From assembly GCA_947458745.1 (NCBI GenBank), contig CANGYQ010000016.1:54765-118764 (forward strand): a stretch of 64,000 nucleotides of DNA. Reading direction: 5' to 3'. This DNA comes from Bryobacteraceae bacterium (GTDB lineage Bacteria; Acidobacteriota; Terriglobia; Bryobacterales; Bryobacteraceae). Under the pieces are notes generated by a model, which was not told the origin of the DNA, made no database searches, and saw nothing but the letters and a program-made list of their open reading frames with translations. The position numbers and the translations under genes were made by a program. Shown here one piece after another: positions 1 through 8,211 of the stretch; within the stretch, counting starts at the first letter, position 1, and every line of letters starts with the position of its first letter.

Positions 1-1
1 T

Positions 2-247
2 GTCGAGGACCTGCTGCACTATTGCGTCTCCAACATGCCGGCGGCGGTGGCGCATACGTCGACCTTCGGGCTGACCAACGCGACGTTTCCATATCTGCTG
101 CAACTGGCCGAGAAGGGGTTGGCGAAGGCATGCCACGAATCCGCAGCAATTGCCGAGGGCGTCAATACGTATGAGGGCCACATCACCTATCCGGCGGTAG
201 CGGAATCGCAGGGGCGCGCGTTTAAGCCCTTGAGCGAACTGTTGTAG
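2..247 (+). CDS. ald: Alanine dehydrogenase, C-terminal part (gene begins before the window)
   Basis: This is the last 81 codons of an NAD-dependent L-alanine dehydrogenase, which interconverts alanine and pyruvate plus ammonia in the cytoplasm. The frame is open from base 2 and ends at a TAG. Visible family landmarks are the block '[18 protein letters not shown]' and, near the end, '[11 protein letters not shown]' and 'VAES', which lie in that order at the C terminus of Ald. The NAD-binding core lies outside the window. No other family fits these blocks well. The next gene, on the same strand, starts about 150 bases downstream and is probably a separate transcription unit. Confidence 0.88.
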   Translation, partial: VEDLLHYCVSNMPAAVAHTSTFGLTNATFPYLLQLAEKGLAKACHESAAIAEGVNTYEGHITYPAVAESQGRAFKPLSELL

Positions 248-399
248 GCGGTGATGGGAGGGACCGCTCCGTTGCCGTCGCGGCACTTTCCGTGTCCGTT
301 CATCACAAAGGGTGGGTCCGGTGAGGGCGCGCGCTATACTTTGACGTAGGATGTTGCCCGTCCGGGCGATGTTCTTCATCAAGGAAAGAACCTCCGCTC

Positions 400-2028
400 T
401 TGCTGTCTGTCAACCACGTCACGATGCGCTACGGCGCCCGCATCCTGTTTGAGGATGTCACCACTACTTTTCTATCCCGGCGCCGGTATGCCATTACCGG
501 CCCCAACGGCGCGGGCAAATCGACGTTCGTCAAGATCCTGACGGGTGAGCTGGACCCCACCGCCGGACATGTGGTGCGCCCCAAGAAGATGGGCGTCCTG
601 AAGCAGGACCAGTTTGCGTTCGACAGCTACCGGGTGATCGACACGGTGATCATGGGCAATGAGCCCTTGTGGGCCGCCATGCAAGAGCGTGAAGCACTGT
701 ATGAGAAGGACCCGGCGGAGTTGACCGACGATGACGGCATCCGATTGGGTGAACTGGAAGGCATCGTGGGCGATGAGAACGGCTACACGGCCGAGCCCGA
801 CGCCGCCATCTTGCTGGATGGCCTGGACATTCCGGAAGAGTTCCACGAGCGCAAGATGAGCGAGTTGCAGGGCGGCCAAAAGGTCCGCGTGCTGCTGGCC
901 CAGGCACTGTTCGGCGACCCCAGTGTCATCATCCTGGACGAACCGACGAACAACCTCGATTTGGATTCGGTGCACTGGCTGCAGGAGTACCTGAAGGAAT
1001 ACACGGGCTGTTTGCTGGTGATCTCGCACGATCGCCACTTCCTGAACGAAGTAGCAACGCATTGCGCCGACATCGATTACCAGACGATCATCACCTACCC
1101 TGGTGGCTACGACGACATGGTGCTGGCCAAGACGCAGACCCGCGCTACGGTGGAAGCCTCCAACGCCCAGCGCGAAAAGAAGATCGCGCAGTTGAACGAG
1201 TTTATCGCGCGCTTCGCCGCCGGTACGCGTTCCTCGCAAGTGGGTTCACGCAAGAAGGAAGTGGAGCGGCTGCAAACGTCTGATCTGGCGCGTTCCAACA
1301 TCGCACGCCCGTTTATCCGTTTTCAGATGAACCGGCCGTCGGGCCGTCACCCGCTCGACATCAAGGGTCTCAACAAGGCCTACGATGGCGTGCCGGTCTT
1401 GAAGAGTTTTACGGCGGCGGTCTCACGCGGCGAAAAGATCGCGCTGATGGGGCGCAACGGTGCAGGTAAGACGACGATGTTGAAGTCGCTGGTGCGGATT
1501 GCGCCGGGAGTGGACGATGCCACAGAGCGTGCGTTTACGATCGACGGCGGCGAAGTGACCTGGGGCCACGAAGTCTCGGTGGGCTACTTTGCGCAGGACC
1601 ACAAGGATTCGATCACGCCGGGCGTGACGTTGCTTGATTGGCTGCATGAGTTTGACCCGCAAGCCTCCCAACAGGAACTGCGTGGTGTGCTGGGGCAGAT
1701 GCTGTTCCCGGGCACCGACGGCGTCAAGATGACCGATGCGCTATCAGGCGGCGAGGCGGCAAGGCTGATCTTCTGCAAGCTGATGCTGCAGAAGCCGAAC
1801 GTGCTGGTGCTGGACGAACCGACCAACCACCTCGATTTGGAATCGATCAACGCGTTGAATATTGCCCTCCAGAAATATGAGGGCACGGTGCTGCTGGTCA
1901 CGCACGATCACGACGTGATCGACGAAGTGGCTACGCGTCTGTGGCGGTTCTCGAAAGATGGTATCGAGGACTTCCAGGGGCCGTATTCGGAATGGCTGCT
2001 GCAGGAGTCCCAGGCGGGGCGGAAGTAG
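400..2028 (+). CDS. ybiT: ABC-F family ATPase, YbiT type
   Basis: This is a soluble protein with two ABC ATPase domains and no membrane segments, the layout of the ABC-F family that acts on ribosomes. Walker A is 'GPNGAGKS' at residues 34-41, repeated as 'GRNGAGKT' in the second half. Both halves carry 'LDEPTNNLD/LDEPTNHLD'. Length (542 residues) and the blocks 'QDQFAF', 'DTVIMG' and 'LLAQALF' resemble E. coli YbiT more than EttA or Uup. The first signature reads LQGGQ rather than LSGGQ; the second is LSGGE. Translation seems to begin at a TTG, with AAGGAAAG about 11 bases upstream. A -10-like TATACT lies at 335-340, but I see no good -35. The precise role, such as ribosome rescue or antibiotic protection, cannot be read from sequence. 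Confidence 0.9.
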   Translation: MLSVNHVTMRYGARILFEDVTTTFLSRRRYAITGPNGAGKSTFVKILTGELDPTAGHVVRPKKMGVLKQDQFAFDSYRVIDTVIMGNEPLWAAMQEREALYEKDPAELTDDDGIRLGELEGIVGDENGYTAEPDAAILLDGLDIPEEFHERKMSELQGGQKVRVLLAQALFGDPSVIILDEPTNNLDLDSVHWLQEYLKEYTGCLLVISHDRHFLNEVATHCADIDYQTIITYPGGYDDMVLAKTQTRATVEASNAQREKKIAQLNEFIARFAAGTRSSQVGSRKKEVERLQTSDLARSNIARPFIRFQMNRPSGRHPLDIKGLNKAYDGVPVLKSFTAAVSRGEKIALMGRNGAGKTTMLKSLVRIAPGVDDATERAFTIDGGEVTWGHEVSVGYFAQDHKDSITPGVTLLDWLHEFDPQASQQELRGVLGQMLFPGTDGVKMTDALSGGEAARLIFCKLMLQKPNVLVLDEPTNHLDLESINALNIALQKYEGTVLLVTHDHDVIDEVATRLWRFSKDGIEDFQGPYSEWLLQESQAGRK

Positions 2029-2035
2029 GCACCCC

Positions 2036-2103
2036 AGCCCCATACGTCAGCTGGGGGCTTCTTTCGCATGCCCGAACCAGCCCCAAGCTGACGCATGGGG
2101 CTA
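2036..2103. repeat. REP-like palindrome, copy 1
   Basis: Two arms, 2036-2060 and 2079-2103, are imperfect inverted repeats of the family seen best in copy 3 (54782-54850). The core is GCGTCAGCTTGGGGC or its complement. It fills the gap between the convergent ABC-F and amidohydrolase genes, and its last three bases (CTA) are the complement of the amidohydrolase stop codon. The hairpin may act as a bidirectional terminator or mRNA stabiliser. Confidence 0.8.
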
Positions 2104-3594
2104 TCGCGTGAGTGATTTTTTGATCTGCTGCTGATACTCGATTGCCTTGGCGCGGATGCTGACCGGGTCCAGGGTCAAGGGTTTGCGGTTGCGGACCAGC
2201 CAGCGGCCTTCCACCATGACGTCTGACACGTCGGAGCCTTTGAGCACGTTCACGATCTGCGAGTAGACGTTGAACATGGGCATGGCGTGCGGCTGATCAA
2301 GGCGCAGGGTGATGAGGTCGGCGCGTTTGCCGGTTTCGAGTGAGCCCACTTTTTTATCCAACCCGGCGGCGCGGGCGCCTTCGATGGTGGCCATGGCGAC
2401 GGCTTTTTCGGCGGGTAGAGACGTCGGGTCCATGCTGGTGACTTTGGCGAGCTTCGAGGCGAGGTCGGCTTCTTCGAGCAGGCTAAAGTCGTTGTTGGAG
2501 CCGGCGGGGCCGTCCGTGCCAAGGCCCACGGGGATGCCGCGGGCGAACATCTTCAGCACGGGGGCGACTCCGGAGGCGAGCTTCATGTTCGAGGACGGGC
2601 AGTGGGCGACGCCGCAGCGGTGTCGGGCGATCAGGTCCAGGTCGCCATCGTCCACCCAGACGCTGTGGGCCGCGATGGTCCAGCCATCTAGCGCGCCGAT
2701 GGAGGAGAGGACACGCGTAGGGCTCATTTTGCGCTCCGCGCCGATGTCAGCGTTCTCCTTGCGCGTTTCTGAAAGGTGGATGAGGAAGGGCGCCTGATAT
2801 TTGTTCGCGAGCGCGCGAGCAGCCTGCAGCGTGGCGTCGGAGTTGGTGTAGAGCGCGTGCGGGGCGACGGCGGGCGTGATCAGCGGGTCGTTCTGGTAGC
2901 GCTGGATGAACTTCTCGGTCCAGGCGAGCGCGGCTTCCGGAGTCTTGTGATCGGCGACGGGGAAGCGGATGATGGTCTCGCCCAGCACGCCGCGCATGCC
3001 GGCCTTCTTGGTCTCTTCCGCCACCACGTCTTCGAAGTAGTACATGTCGACAAAAGACGTCACGCCGCCCAGCAGCATTTCCAGACACGCCAGCTTGGTG
3101 CCCCAGCGGACGAATTCCGCGGTGACGTTTTTGGCTTCGGCCGGGAAGATGAACTTGGTCAGCCAGTCGTTCAATGGAAGGTCGTCGGCGACACCGCGGA
3201 AGAGCGACATGGCGGCGTGCGTGTGGGCGTTAATCAAGCCCGGCATCAGGATTGAGTCTCCGGCATTGACGCGGGCCGCTTGCGGGTATTTCTTGAGAAG
3301 CTCAGCGGCTGGCCCGACGGCGACGATGGCGCCGTTCGAGACCGCGACCGCACCATCGGTCAGGACACGCCGTTGGGCGTCCATGGTGACAACATGGCGG
3401 GCGGAGATGACGGTGTCAGGGGCGGGCTGGGCGGAGAGCGACGTGGCCAGCAGCGCAGCGGCCAACACAGTAAGCGCAGGACGCCAGCCCCATGCGTAAG
3501 CTTGGGGCTTGTTCGGGGACCAGGGAAAAGCCCCAAGCTGACGCACGGGGCTAGAGGAGATATCGCTAGACCAGGTTCTGGGTGTCAAAGGCAC
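2101..3594 (-). CDS. Exported amidohydrolase, TRZ/ATZ (SAH/MTA deaminase-like) family
   Basis: This is a metal-dependent amidohydrolase of the family that includes S-adenosylhomocysteine/methylthioadenosine deaminase and chlorohydrolases. It carries 'PGLINAHTHAAMS' (first metal ligands), 'APHALYT', 'HLSETRKE', 'AHSVW' and 'GTDGPAGSNN', all in family order. A hydrophobic signal peptide (LTVLAAALLATSLSAQ) starts only around residue 41 of the open frame, so the product is probably periplasmic. The roughly 40 residues ahead of it come from a REP-like repeat and from overlap with cdd, so the real start is probably a GTG at 3468 or TTG at 3465. The stretch from 3468 to 3594 may be untranslated. It is last in the nucleoside-salvage operon, which supports a purine nucleoside substrate; the exact substrate is unknown. 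Confidence 0.85.
   Translation of the reverse strand: MPLTPRTWSSDISSSPVRQLGAFPWSPNKPQAYAWGWRPALTVLAAALLATSLSAQPAPDTVISARHVVTMDAQRRVLTDGAVAVSNGAIVAVGPAAELLKKYPQAARVNAGDSILMPGLINAHTHAAMSLFRGVADDLPLNDWLTKFIFPAEAKNVTAEFVRWGTKLACLEMLLGGVTSFVDMYYFEDVVAEETKKAGMRGVLGETIIRFPVADHKTPEAALAWTEKFIQRYQNDPLITPAVAPHALYTNSDATLQAARALANKYQAPFLIHLSETRKENADIGAERKMSPTRVLSSIGALDGWTIAAHSVWVDDGDLDLIARHRCGVAHCPSSNMKLASGVAPVLKMFARGIPVGLGTDGPAGSNNDFSLLEEADLASKLAKVTSMDPTSLPAEKAVAMATIEGARAAGLDKKVGSLETGKRADLITLRLDQPHAMPMFNVYSQIVNVLKGSDVSDVMVEGRWLVRNRKPLTLDPVSIRAKAIEYQQQIKKSLTR
3486..3553. repeat. REP-like palindrome, copy 2
   Basis: Arms at 3486-3510 and 3528-3553 are near-perfect inverted repeats matching copies 1 and 3. 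The copy sits between cdd and the downstream amidohydrolase, inside the open frame that precedes the amidohydrolase signal peptide. It may separate expression of the two genes. Confidence 0.8.
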
Positions 3595-3952
3595 GGGGCA
3601 GCAGCTCCTTCATGTTGATCGTTTCGCGCGCGCCATCGAGATTGCCCATTTCGACATCGATGGCTCCGCAAAACTCCCACAGCAGTTGGCGGCAAGCGCC
3701 GCAGGGGGGGGTCAGAGAGTGCGCGCCGGTGACGACGGCGATGCGCTTGAACTCACGAGCGCCTTCGGAGATCGCTTTCCACAGCGCGACCCGCTCGGCA
3801 CAGACGGTGAGGCCGTAACTGGCATTTTCGACATTGCAGCCGGTGAAGATGCGGCCGTCAGTGGTCTCCAGCGCCGCCCCGACTTTGAAGTTCGAAAACG
3901 GGGCGTGGGCATTTTCGCGGGCCGCGAAGGCGGCGTCCATCAGCGTGCTCAT
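3566..3952 (-). CDS. cdd: Cytidine deaminase
   Basis: The enzyme converts cytidine and deoxycytidine to uridine and deoxyuridine in the cytoplasm. At 128 residues it is the small homotetrameric type. Zinc ligands and the catalytic glutamate are visible as 'CAE' at residues 51-53 and 'PCGAC' with Cys84 and Cys87. The substrate-binding block 'GCNVENASYG' precedes them. Its ATG overlaps the stop of punA by four bases (ATGA), implying translational coupling in the salvage operon. The deaminated nucleosides can feed the pyrimidine phosphorylase encoded upstream. Confidence 0.95.
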   Translation of the reverse strand: MSTLMDAAFAARENAHAPFSNFKVGAALETTDGRIFTGCNVENASYGLTVCAERVALWKAISEGAREFKRIAVVTGAHSLTPPCGACRQLLWEFCGAIDVEMGNLDGARETINMKELLPRAFDTQNLV

Positions 3953-4755
3953 GCGGCCAACCGCGGGATGGTGGCCTTCAGCAAGTCGGTCAACTTGGCG
4001 CGGACGGCGCGGCCGATCTCGAGCACTTCTTCGTGATTGATCTTGGCATCGGTGACACCGGCGGCCATGTTGGTGACCGTGGAGATGCCCAGGCAGCGCA
4101 GCCCCATGTGGTTGGCGACGATCACTTCGCCGACGGTGGACATGCCTACCAGGTCGGCACCGATGGCGCGCAGGTAACGGATCTCAGCCGGGGTTTCGTA
4201 GGTAGGGCCGAGCAGGCCCGCGTAGACGCCTTCAGCGAGTTCAATCCCCAGGCGCTGCGCTTCTTCGCGAGCGGCGGCGCGGAAGGCGCGGGAGTAGGCT
4301 TCGCTCATATCCGGGAAACGCGGCCCCAGCGCGTCATCGTTCGGCCCCACCAACGGGTTGCTGCCCTGCAGGTTGATGTGATCCGAGATCAGCACCAGCG
4401 AGCCGGGCGAGTAGCTTAAATTGATGCCGCCCGCGGCGTTGGTGAAGATGATCGCCTGAATGCCGAATTGCGCCAGCGTTCGCACTCCGAAGGTGACCTG
4501 CTGCTGCGTGTAGCCCTCGTAGAGGTGGGCGCGGCCCGCCATCACCACGGTCTCGACACCGCCGATTTGTCCGAAGACCAGTTTGCCCGCGTGACCCACG
4601 GCGGTGGAGGCTGGCCAGCCGGGGATATCGCTATAGGGGATCGAGGTCGGCTCGTCCAGTTCATGCGCGAAGCCGCCGAGGCCGCTGCCGAGCACGACGG
4701 CGACTTTGGGTGTGCCCGAAATCCGGGAGCGTAGGAAATCGATGGCGTCAGACAT
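3949..4755 (-). CDS. punA: Purine nucleoside phosphorylase (trimeric type)
   Basis: This phosphorolytic enzyme splits purine nucleosides into base plus (deoxy)ribose-1-phosphate. The 268-residue protein has the phosphate-binding 'VLGSGLGGF' near the N terminus, 'GRAHLYEGY', 'TNAAGGIN' and 'GPTYETPAEIR'. It ends with 'GMSTVGEVIVANHMGLR' and 'VTNMAAG', the standard order for the low-molecular-mass PNP family (PunA/XapA). It is coupled to cdd downstream by a four-base overlap and lies 33 bases after the nucleoside transporter gene. Cytoplasmic. Guanosine/inosine versus xanthosine preference cannot be decided by eye. Confidence 0.94.
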   Translation of the reverse strand: MSDAIDFLRSRISGTPKVAVVLGSGLGGFAHELDEPTSIPYSDIPGWPASTAVGHAGKLVFGQIGGVETVVMAGRAHLYEGYTQQQVTFGVRTLAQFGIQAIIFTNAAGGINLSYSPGSLVLISDHINLQGSNPLVGPNDDALGPRFPDMSEAYSRAFRAAAREEAQRLGIELAEGVYAGLLGPTYETPAEIRYLRAIGADLVGMSTVGEVIVANHMGLRCLGISTVTNMAAGVTDAKINHEEVLEIGRAVRAKLTDLLKATIPRLAA

Positions 4756-4788
4756 GGATGACTCCTGGATCAGAAATCGGTAGGGCCG

Positions 4789-6015
4789 CTAGAGCAGCAT
4801 ACCGGCAATGCAAGCGCTCATGAAGTTGGCCATAGACCCGCAGGCGACGGCGCGGAGGCCGAGGCGGGCGAGGTCGGATTTGCGGGTGGGGGCCAGCGCT
4901 CCGATGCCGCCCACTTGGATGGCGATCGAGCTTAGGTTGGCAAAGCCACACAGGGCAAAGGTGGCGATGACGAAGCTCTTGTTGTCGAGCGTCTCGCGGA
5001 TCTTGGCCAGGTCAATAAAGGCGAAGAACTCATTCAGCACCAGGCGCGTGCCCAGCAGGTTGCCGATGGCCGCCGTATCCTTGCTGCTGACGCCCATCAG
5101 CCAGGCGATCGGCGCAAAGGCGACGCCCAGGATAGACTGCATCGACCCGGGCAGCCAACCCATCCCGGGGAGCGAGTGCGCCCAACCGAGCAGGCCATTC
5201 ACCATCGCGATCAAGGCGGTGAAGGCGATCAGCATACCGGCGATGTTGAGGCAAAGTTGCACGCCATCGCCTGCACCACGAGCGGCCGCATCGATGACAT
5301 TGACGCCCGGCTTTTCAATCTCGAGTTTCACGTCGCCGGCCGTTTCCGGCTGCTCAGTTTCCGGGATCAGCATCTTGGCCAGCATGATGGTGGCCGGAGC
5401 GGTCATGATGACGGCGGTCAGCAGGTGTTCCACTTGCACGCCCGCGATCTTGACGTAAGCACCCATCACCGCGCCGGAGACGTGGGCCATGCCCCCGGCC
5501 ATGATGCAGAACAGTTCGCTGCGAGTTAAGTTCGCCAGAAACGGCTTGATGGTGAGCGGCGCTTCGGTCTGCCCCATGAAGATGCCAGCCGCGACGCAGG
5601 TGGATTCCGCGCCACTGGCACCCATCACGCGGCGCATGACGATGGCCATGCCTTTGATGATCAACTGCATCACGCCGAAGTAGTAGAGCACGGCAAAGAA
5701 CGCTGCGATGAAGATGATGATCGGCAGCACCTGGAAGGCGAAGACGACGCCAAACTGCTGGCTATCTTTGCCCAGGATGGGTCCGAACAGGAAGACGCTG
5801 CCTTCTTCGGCATAGCGCAGCAGAGCGTTGACGCCCGTGCTGGCGGCCTGAAAGATCTGGCCGAAGCCGGTCTTGAGCACCAGGAAGGCGAACAAGAATT
5901 GCAGTCCCAGGCCCCACAGCACAACCGTGGGGCGGATGGCGCGCCGATCAGAGGAGAAGGCGTAGGCCGCCCCCACGATCGCCAGCAATCCAAGCAGGCC
6001 CGTGAAGCGCTCCAT
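4789..6015 (-). CDS. nupC: Concentrative nucleoside transporter, NupC/CNT family
   Basis: This inner-membrane, cation-coupled nucleoside importer has 408 residues. Conserved CNT blocks include 'GQTEAPLTIKPFL', 'ELFCIMAGGMAHVSGAVMGAY', 'GVSSKDTAAIGNLLGTRLVLNEFFAF' and 'CGFANLSSIAIQVGGIGALAP', with many hydrophobic segments. I place the start at the ATG at 6015, giving MERFTGLLG followed by a first membrane helix, 14 bases after the deoA stop. An upstream extension of the frame is arginine-rich and overlaps deoA, so I reject it. It sits between deoA and punA, so uptake and phosphorolysis of nucleosides are made together. Confidence 0.94.
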   Translation of the reverse strand: MERFTGLLGLLAIVGAAYAFSSDRRAIRPTVVLWGLGLQFLFAFLVLKTGFGQIFQAASTGVNALLRYAEEGSVFLFGPILGKDSQQFGVVFAFQVLPIIIFIAAFFAVLYYFGVMQLIIKGMAIVMRRVMGASGAESTCVAAGIFMGQTEAPLTIKPFLANLTRSELFCIMAGGMAHVSGAVMGAYVKIAGVQVEHLLTAVIMTAPATIMLAKMLIPETEQPETAGDVKLEIEKPGVNVIDAAARGAGDGVQLCLNIAGMLIAFTALIAMVNGLLGWAHSLPGMGWLPGSMQSILGVAFAPIAWLMGVSSKDTAAIGNLLGTRLVLNEFFAFIDLAKIRETLDNKSFVIATFALCGFANLSSIAIQVGGIGALAPTRKSDLARLGLRAVACGSMANFMSACIAGMLL

Positions 6016-6029
6016 GGGGCTGCGCGCCG

Positions 6030-7334
6030 CTAGCCGACGACTTCGAGAATCAGTTCGCGGGCTTCGGGTGGAGTGGCCGAGATGCGGAAGGCATCTTCGA
6101 TAAAGTCCGCCGCTTCGGCGACGTAGGTGTCGTCGGTGTAGTAGAGCCGGCACAGCACGCCGCCCGCTTCCACTTTGGTTCCGACTTTCACCTCCAAGAT
6201 GACGCCCACGGCCGGGTCGATGCCATCTTCCTTGGTCGCACGGCCGGCACCGATCATGGCGCTGGCGGTACCGATGTATTCGGCGTTGATGGCGCTGATG
6301 TAGCCCGCGCGGGGCGACGTGACATCGTGCGCTCCGGTGGCGTTGGGCAGCAGGTCAAAGCGGTCCAGCACCTGCGGATTGCCGCCCTGGGCCTGGATGA
6401 CGTCCTTCAGCTTGCGGTAGCCGGAGCCATCGAGCAGCTTGGCCTGGGCCAGTTCGCGGGCTTCATCCAAGGTCTTGGTGATCTTGCCCAGATAGATCAT
6501 GCGCGCGGCCAATTCCAGCGACAACCGGGTGAGGTCGACCGGACCGGCATTTTGCAGGGTCTGCGACACTTCCATGATCTCCAGCGCATTGCCGACAGCG
6601 AAGCCGAGAGGCTGATTCATGTCGGTGATCAAAGCCTGTACGCGCTTGTCGGCGCGGCGGCCAATGCCCACCATCATCTGCGCCAGGCGGCGGGCTTCCA
6701 CCTGCTTCTTCATGAACGCACCGGAGCCGACCTTCACGTCAAGCACCAGCGCGTCGATGCCTTCCGCGCACTTCTTCGACATGATCGAAGAAGCGATCAG
6801 CGGAATGGATTCCACGGTGGCCGAAGCATCACGCAACGCGTAGACGCGACCATCGGCGGGGCAAAGCTGTTCGCTCTGACCGATGAAGGCCAGACAATGC
6901 GTGGCCAATTGCGCCTTGAACTCTTCGATGGTCAAGTTGGTGCGGAAGCCGGGGATGGATTCCAGTTTGTCCAGCGTGCCGCCGGTGTGGCCCAAGCCGC
7001 GCCCGGACATCATGGGGACCACCACGCCCGCCGCCGCCGCCAAAGGCGCAGCAATCAGGGACGTCTTGTCGCCCACGCCACCGGTGGAATGCTTGTCCAC
7101 CTTAACGCCGGGGATATCTGACAGATCGAGCGTTTCGCCGGAGCGGATCAGACAGTCGGTGAGCGCGCTCACTTCCCGGTCGCTCATGCTGGCAAAAAAC
7201 GTCGCCATCAGAAAGGCCGACATCTGATAATCAGGGATGGAGCCTTGGTTATAGCCGTCCACCAGAAAAGCGATCTCTTCCGGGGCGAGCTCTTCGCCCT
7301 CGCGTTTGCGGCGGATTAGGTCAACTGTACGCAT
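6030..7334 (-). CDS. deoA: Thymidine/pyrimidine-nucleoside phosphorylase
   Basis: The enzyme splits thymidine, deoxyuridine or uridine with phosphate. The signature 'SGRGLGHTGGTLDKLESIPG' is intact, with 'KHSTGGVGDKTSL' before it and 'ALRDASATVESIPLIASSIMSKK' after. At 434 residues it fits both DeoA and the broader Pdp/Pyn enzymes, so the symbol is a best guess. It starts with ATG, and GGAAG lies eight to twelve bases upstream. It is the first gene of the operon deoA-nupC-punA-cdd-amidohydrolase. Its promoter must lie in the AT-rich 55-base gap shared with the divergent mqnA (for example around CATCATATATAG at 7353-7365). Confidence 0.94.
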   Translation of the reverse strand: MRTVDLIRRKREGEELAPEEIAFLVDGYNQGSIPDYQMSAFLMATFFASMSDREVSALTDCLIRSGETLDLSDIPGVKVDKHSTGGVGDKTSLIAAPLAAAAGVVVPMMSGRGLGHTGGTLDKLESIPGFRTNLTIEEFKAQLATHCLAFIGQSEQLCPADGRVYALRDASATVESIPLIASSIMSKKCAEGIDALVLDVKVGSGAFMKKQVEARRLAQMMVGIGRRADKRVQALITDMNQPLGFAVGNALEIMEVSQTLQNAGPVDLTRLSLELAARMIYLGKITKTLDEARELAQAKLLDGSGYRKLKDVIQAQGGNPQVLDRFDLLPNATGAHDVTSPRAGYISAINAEYIGTASAMIGAGRATKEDGIDPAVGVILEVKVGTKVEAGGVLCRLYYTDDTYVAEAADFIEDAFRISATPPEARELILEVVG

Positions 7335-7389
7335 GGTGTGACTTCCAGGCTACCATCATATATAGTTGAAAGTAAAGGAACCTACGCAA

Positions 7390-8211
7390 TTGCTCGACTT
7401 CTGGCCCAAGGCGCCTCCTCCACGGCTGGCCGCTGTCAGCTACTTGAACACATTGCCTTTGGTCTGGGGCTTTGCCGCCGGACCCCAGCGTGATTCGGTC
7501 CAGCTGGATTTTGCTTTGCCTTTTGAATGTGCGCGGCGCGTGGCCAGTGGGCAGGCCAAAGCTGGATTGATGCCCGTCATCGAAGCGTCACGCTTGGGGC
7601 TGCCGATGATCGGCGACGCGGGCATTGCCTGCCGGGGCCCGGTCCGCAGTATCTTGCTGGTGAGCAAAGTTGAGCCCGCGCAGATCAAGCATTTGGCGCT
7701 GGACCGGGCCTCGCGAACGTCTGTTATGTTGGCGCGCATTCTGCTGGCAGAGCGTTATGGAGCCACGCCGGAGTTGGTGACGATGTCGCCCGAACTGGGG
7801 CCGATGCTGCGCCAAGCCGATGCGGCACTCATTATCGGCGACCCGGCACTGCGTCTCGATCCCGCGACGCTGCCCTATCACGTGCTGGATCTCGGACTGG
7901 AGTGGTGGGAAATGACGGGGCTGCCGATGGTGTTTGCAATGTGGGCCGGGGAGGTGGCGCTGCCCGCGACGTTGTTCCGCCAGTCGCTGGAATTTGGCCG
8001 GGCGAACATGGCCCAGTATTTGCGCGAAGAAGCGGCCAAGCGCGAGATCCCGGAAGCGTTGGCCTGGACCTACCTGCAACATCACATCGTTTACGACATC
8101 GGTGCACCGGAGCGCGCGGGGCTGGCGGAGTACCTGCGCCTGGCCACGGCACTGGACCGGGCGGATGAAGCCGTGGCGGAAAGCGAGACTCAGGAGACAA
8201 TCAAGAAATGA
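7390..8211 (+). CDS. mqnA: Chorismate dehydratase of the futalosine pathway
   Basis: MqnA removes water from chorismate to give 3-enolpyruvylbenzoate, the entry step of futalosine-dependent menaquinone synthesis. Family marks are 'AAVSYLNTLPLVWG' at the N terminus, 'SRTSVMLARILL', 'ALIIGDPALR', 'LGLEWWEMTGLPMVFAMW' and 'GAPERAGLAEYLR'. The protein has a periplasmic-binding-protein-like fold but no signal peptide, so it is cytoplasmic. I chose the TTG at 7390 because AAAGGAA ends nine bases before it; a TTG at 7366 in the same frame has no ribosome site. The stop overlaps mqnC by four bases. Confidence 0.9.
   Translation: MLDFWPKAPPPRLAAVSYLNTLPLVWGFAAGPQRDSVQLDFALPFECARRVASGQAKAGLMPVIEASRLGLPMIGDAGIACRGPVRSILLVSKVEPAQIKHLALDRASRTSVMLARILLAERYGATPELVTMSPELGPMLRQADAALIIGDPALRLDPATLPYHVLDLGLEWWEMTGLPMVFAMWAGEVALPATLFRQSLEFGRANMAQYLREEAAKREIPEALAWTYLQHHIVYDIGAPERAGLAEYLRLATALDRADEAVAESETQETIKK

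Noticed and set aside
6016..6153. Upstream extension of the NupC frame into deoA
   Set aside because: Arg-rich, overlaps deoA, and the ATG at 6015 gives a proper first membrane helix 14 bases after the deoA stop.
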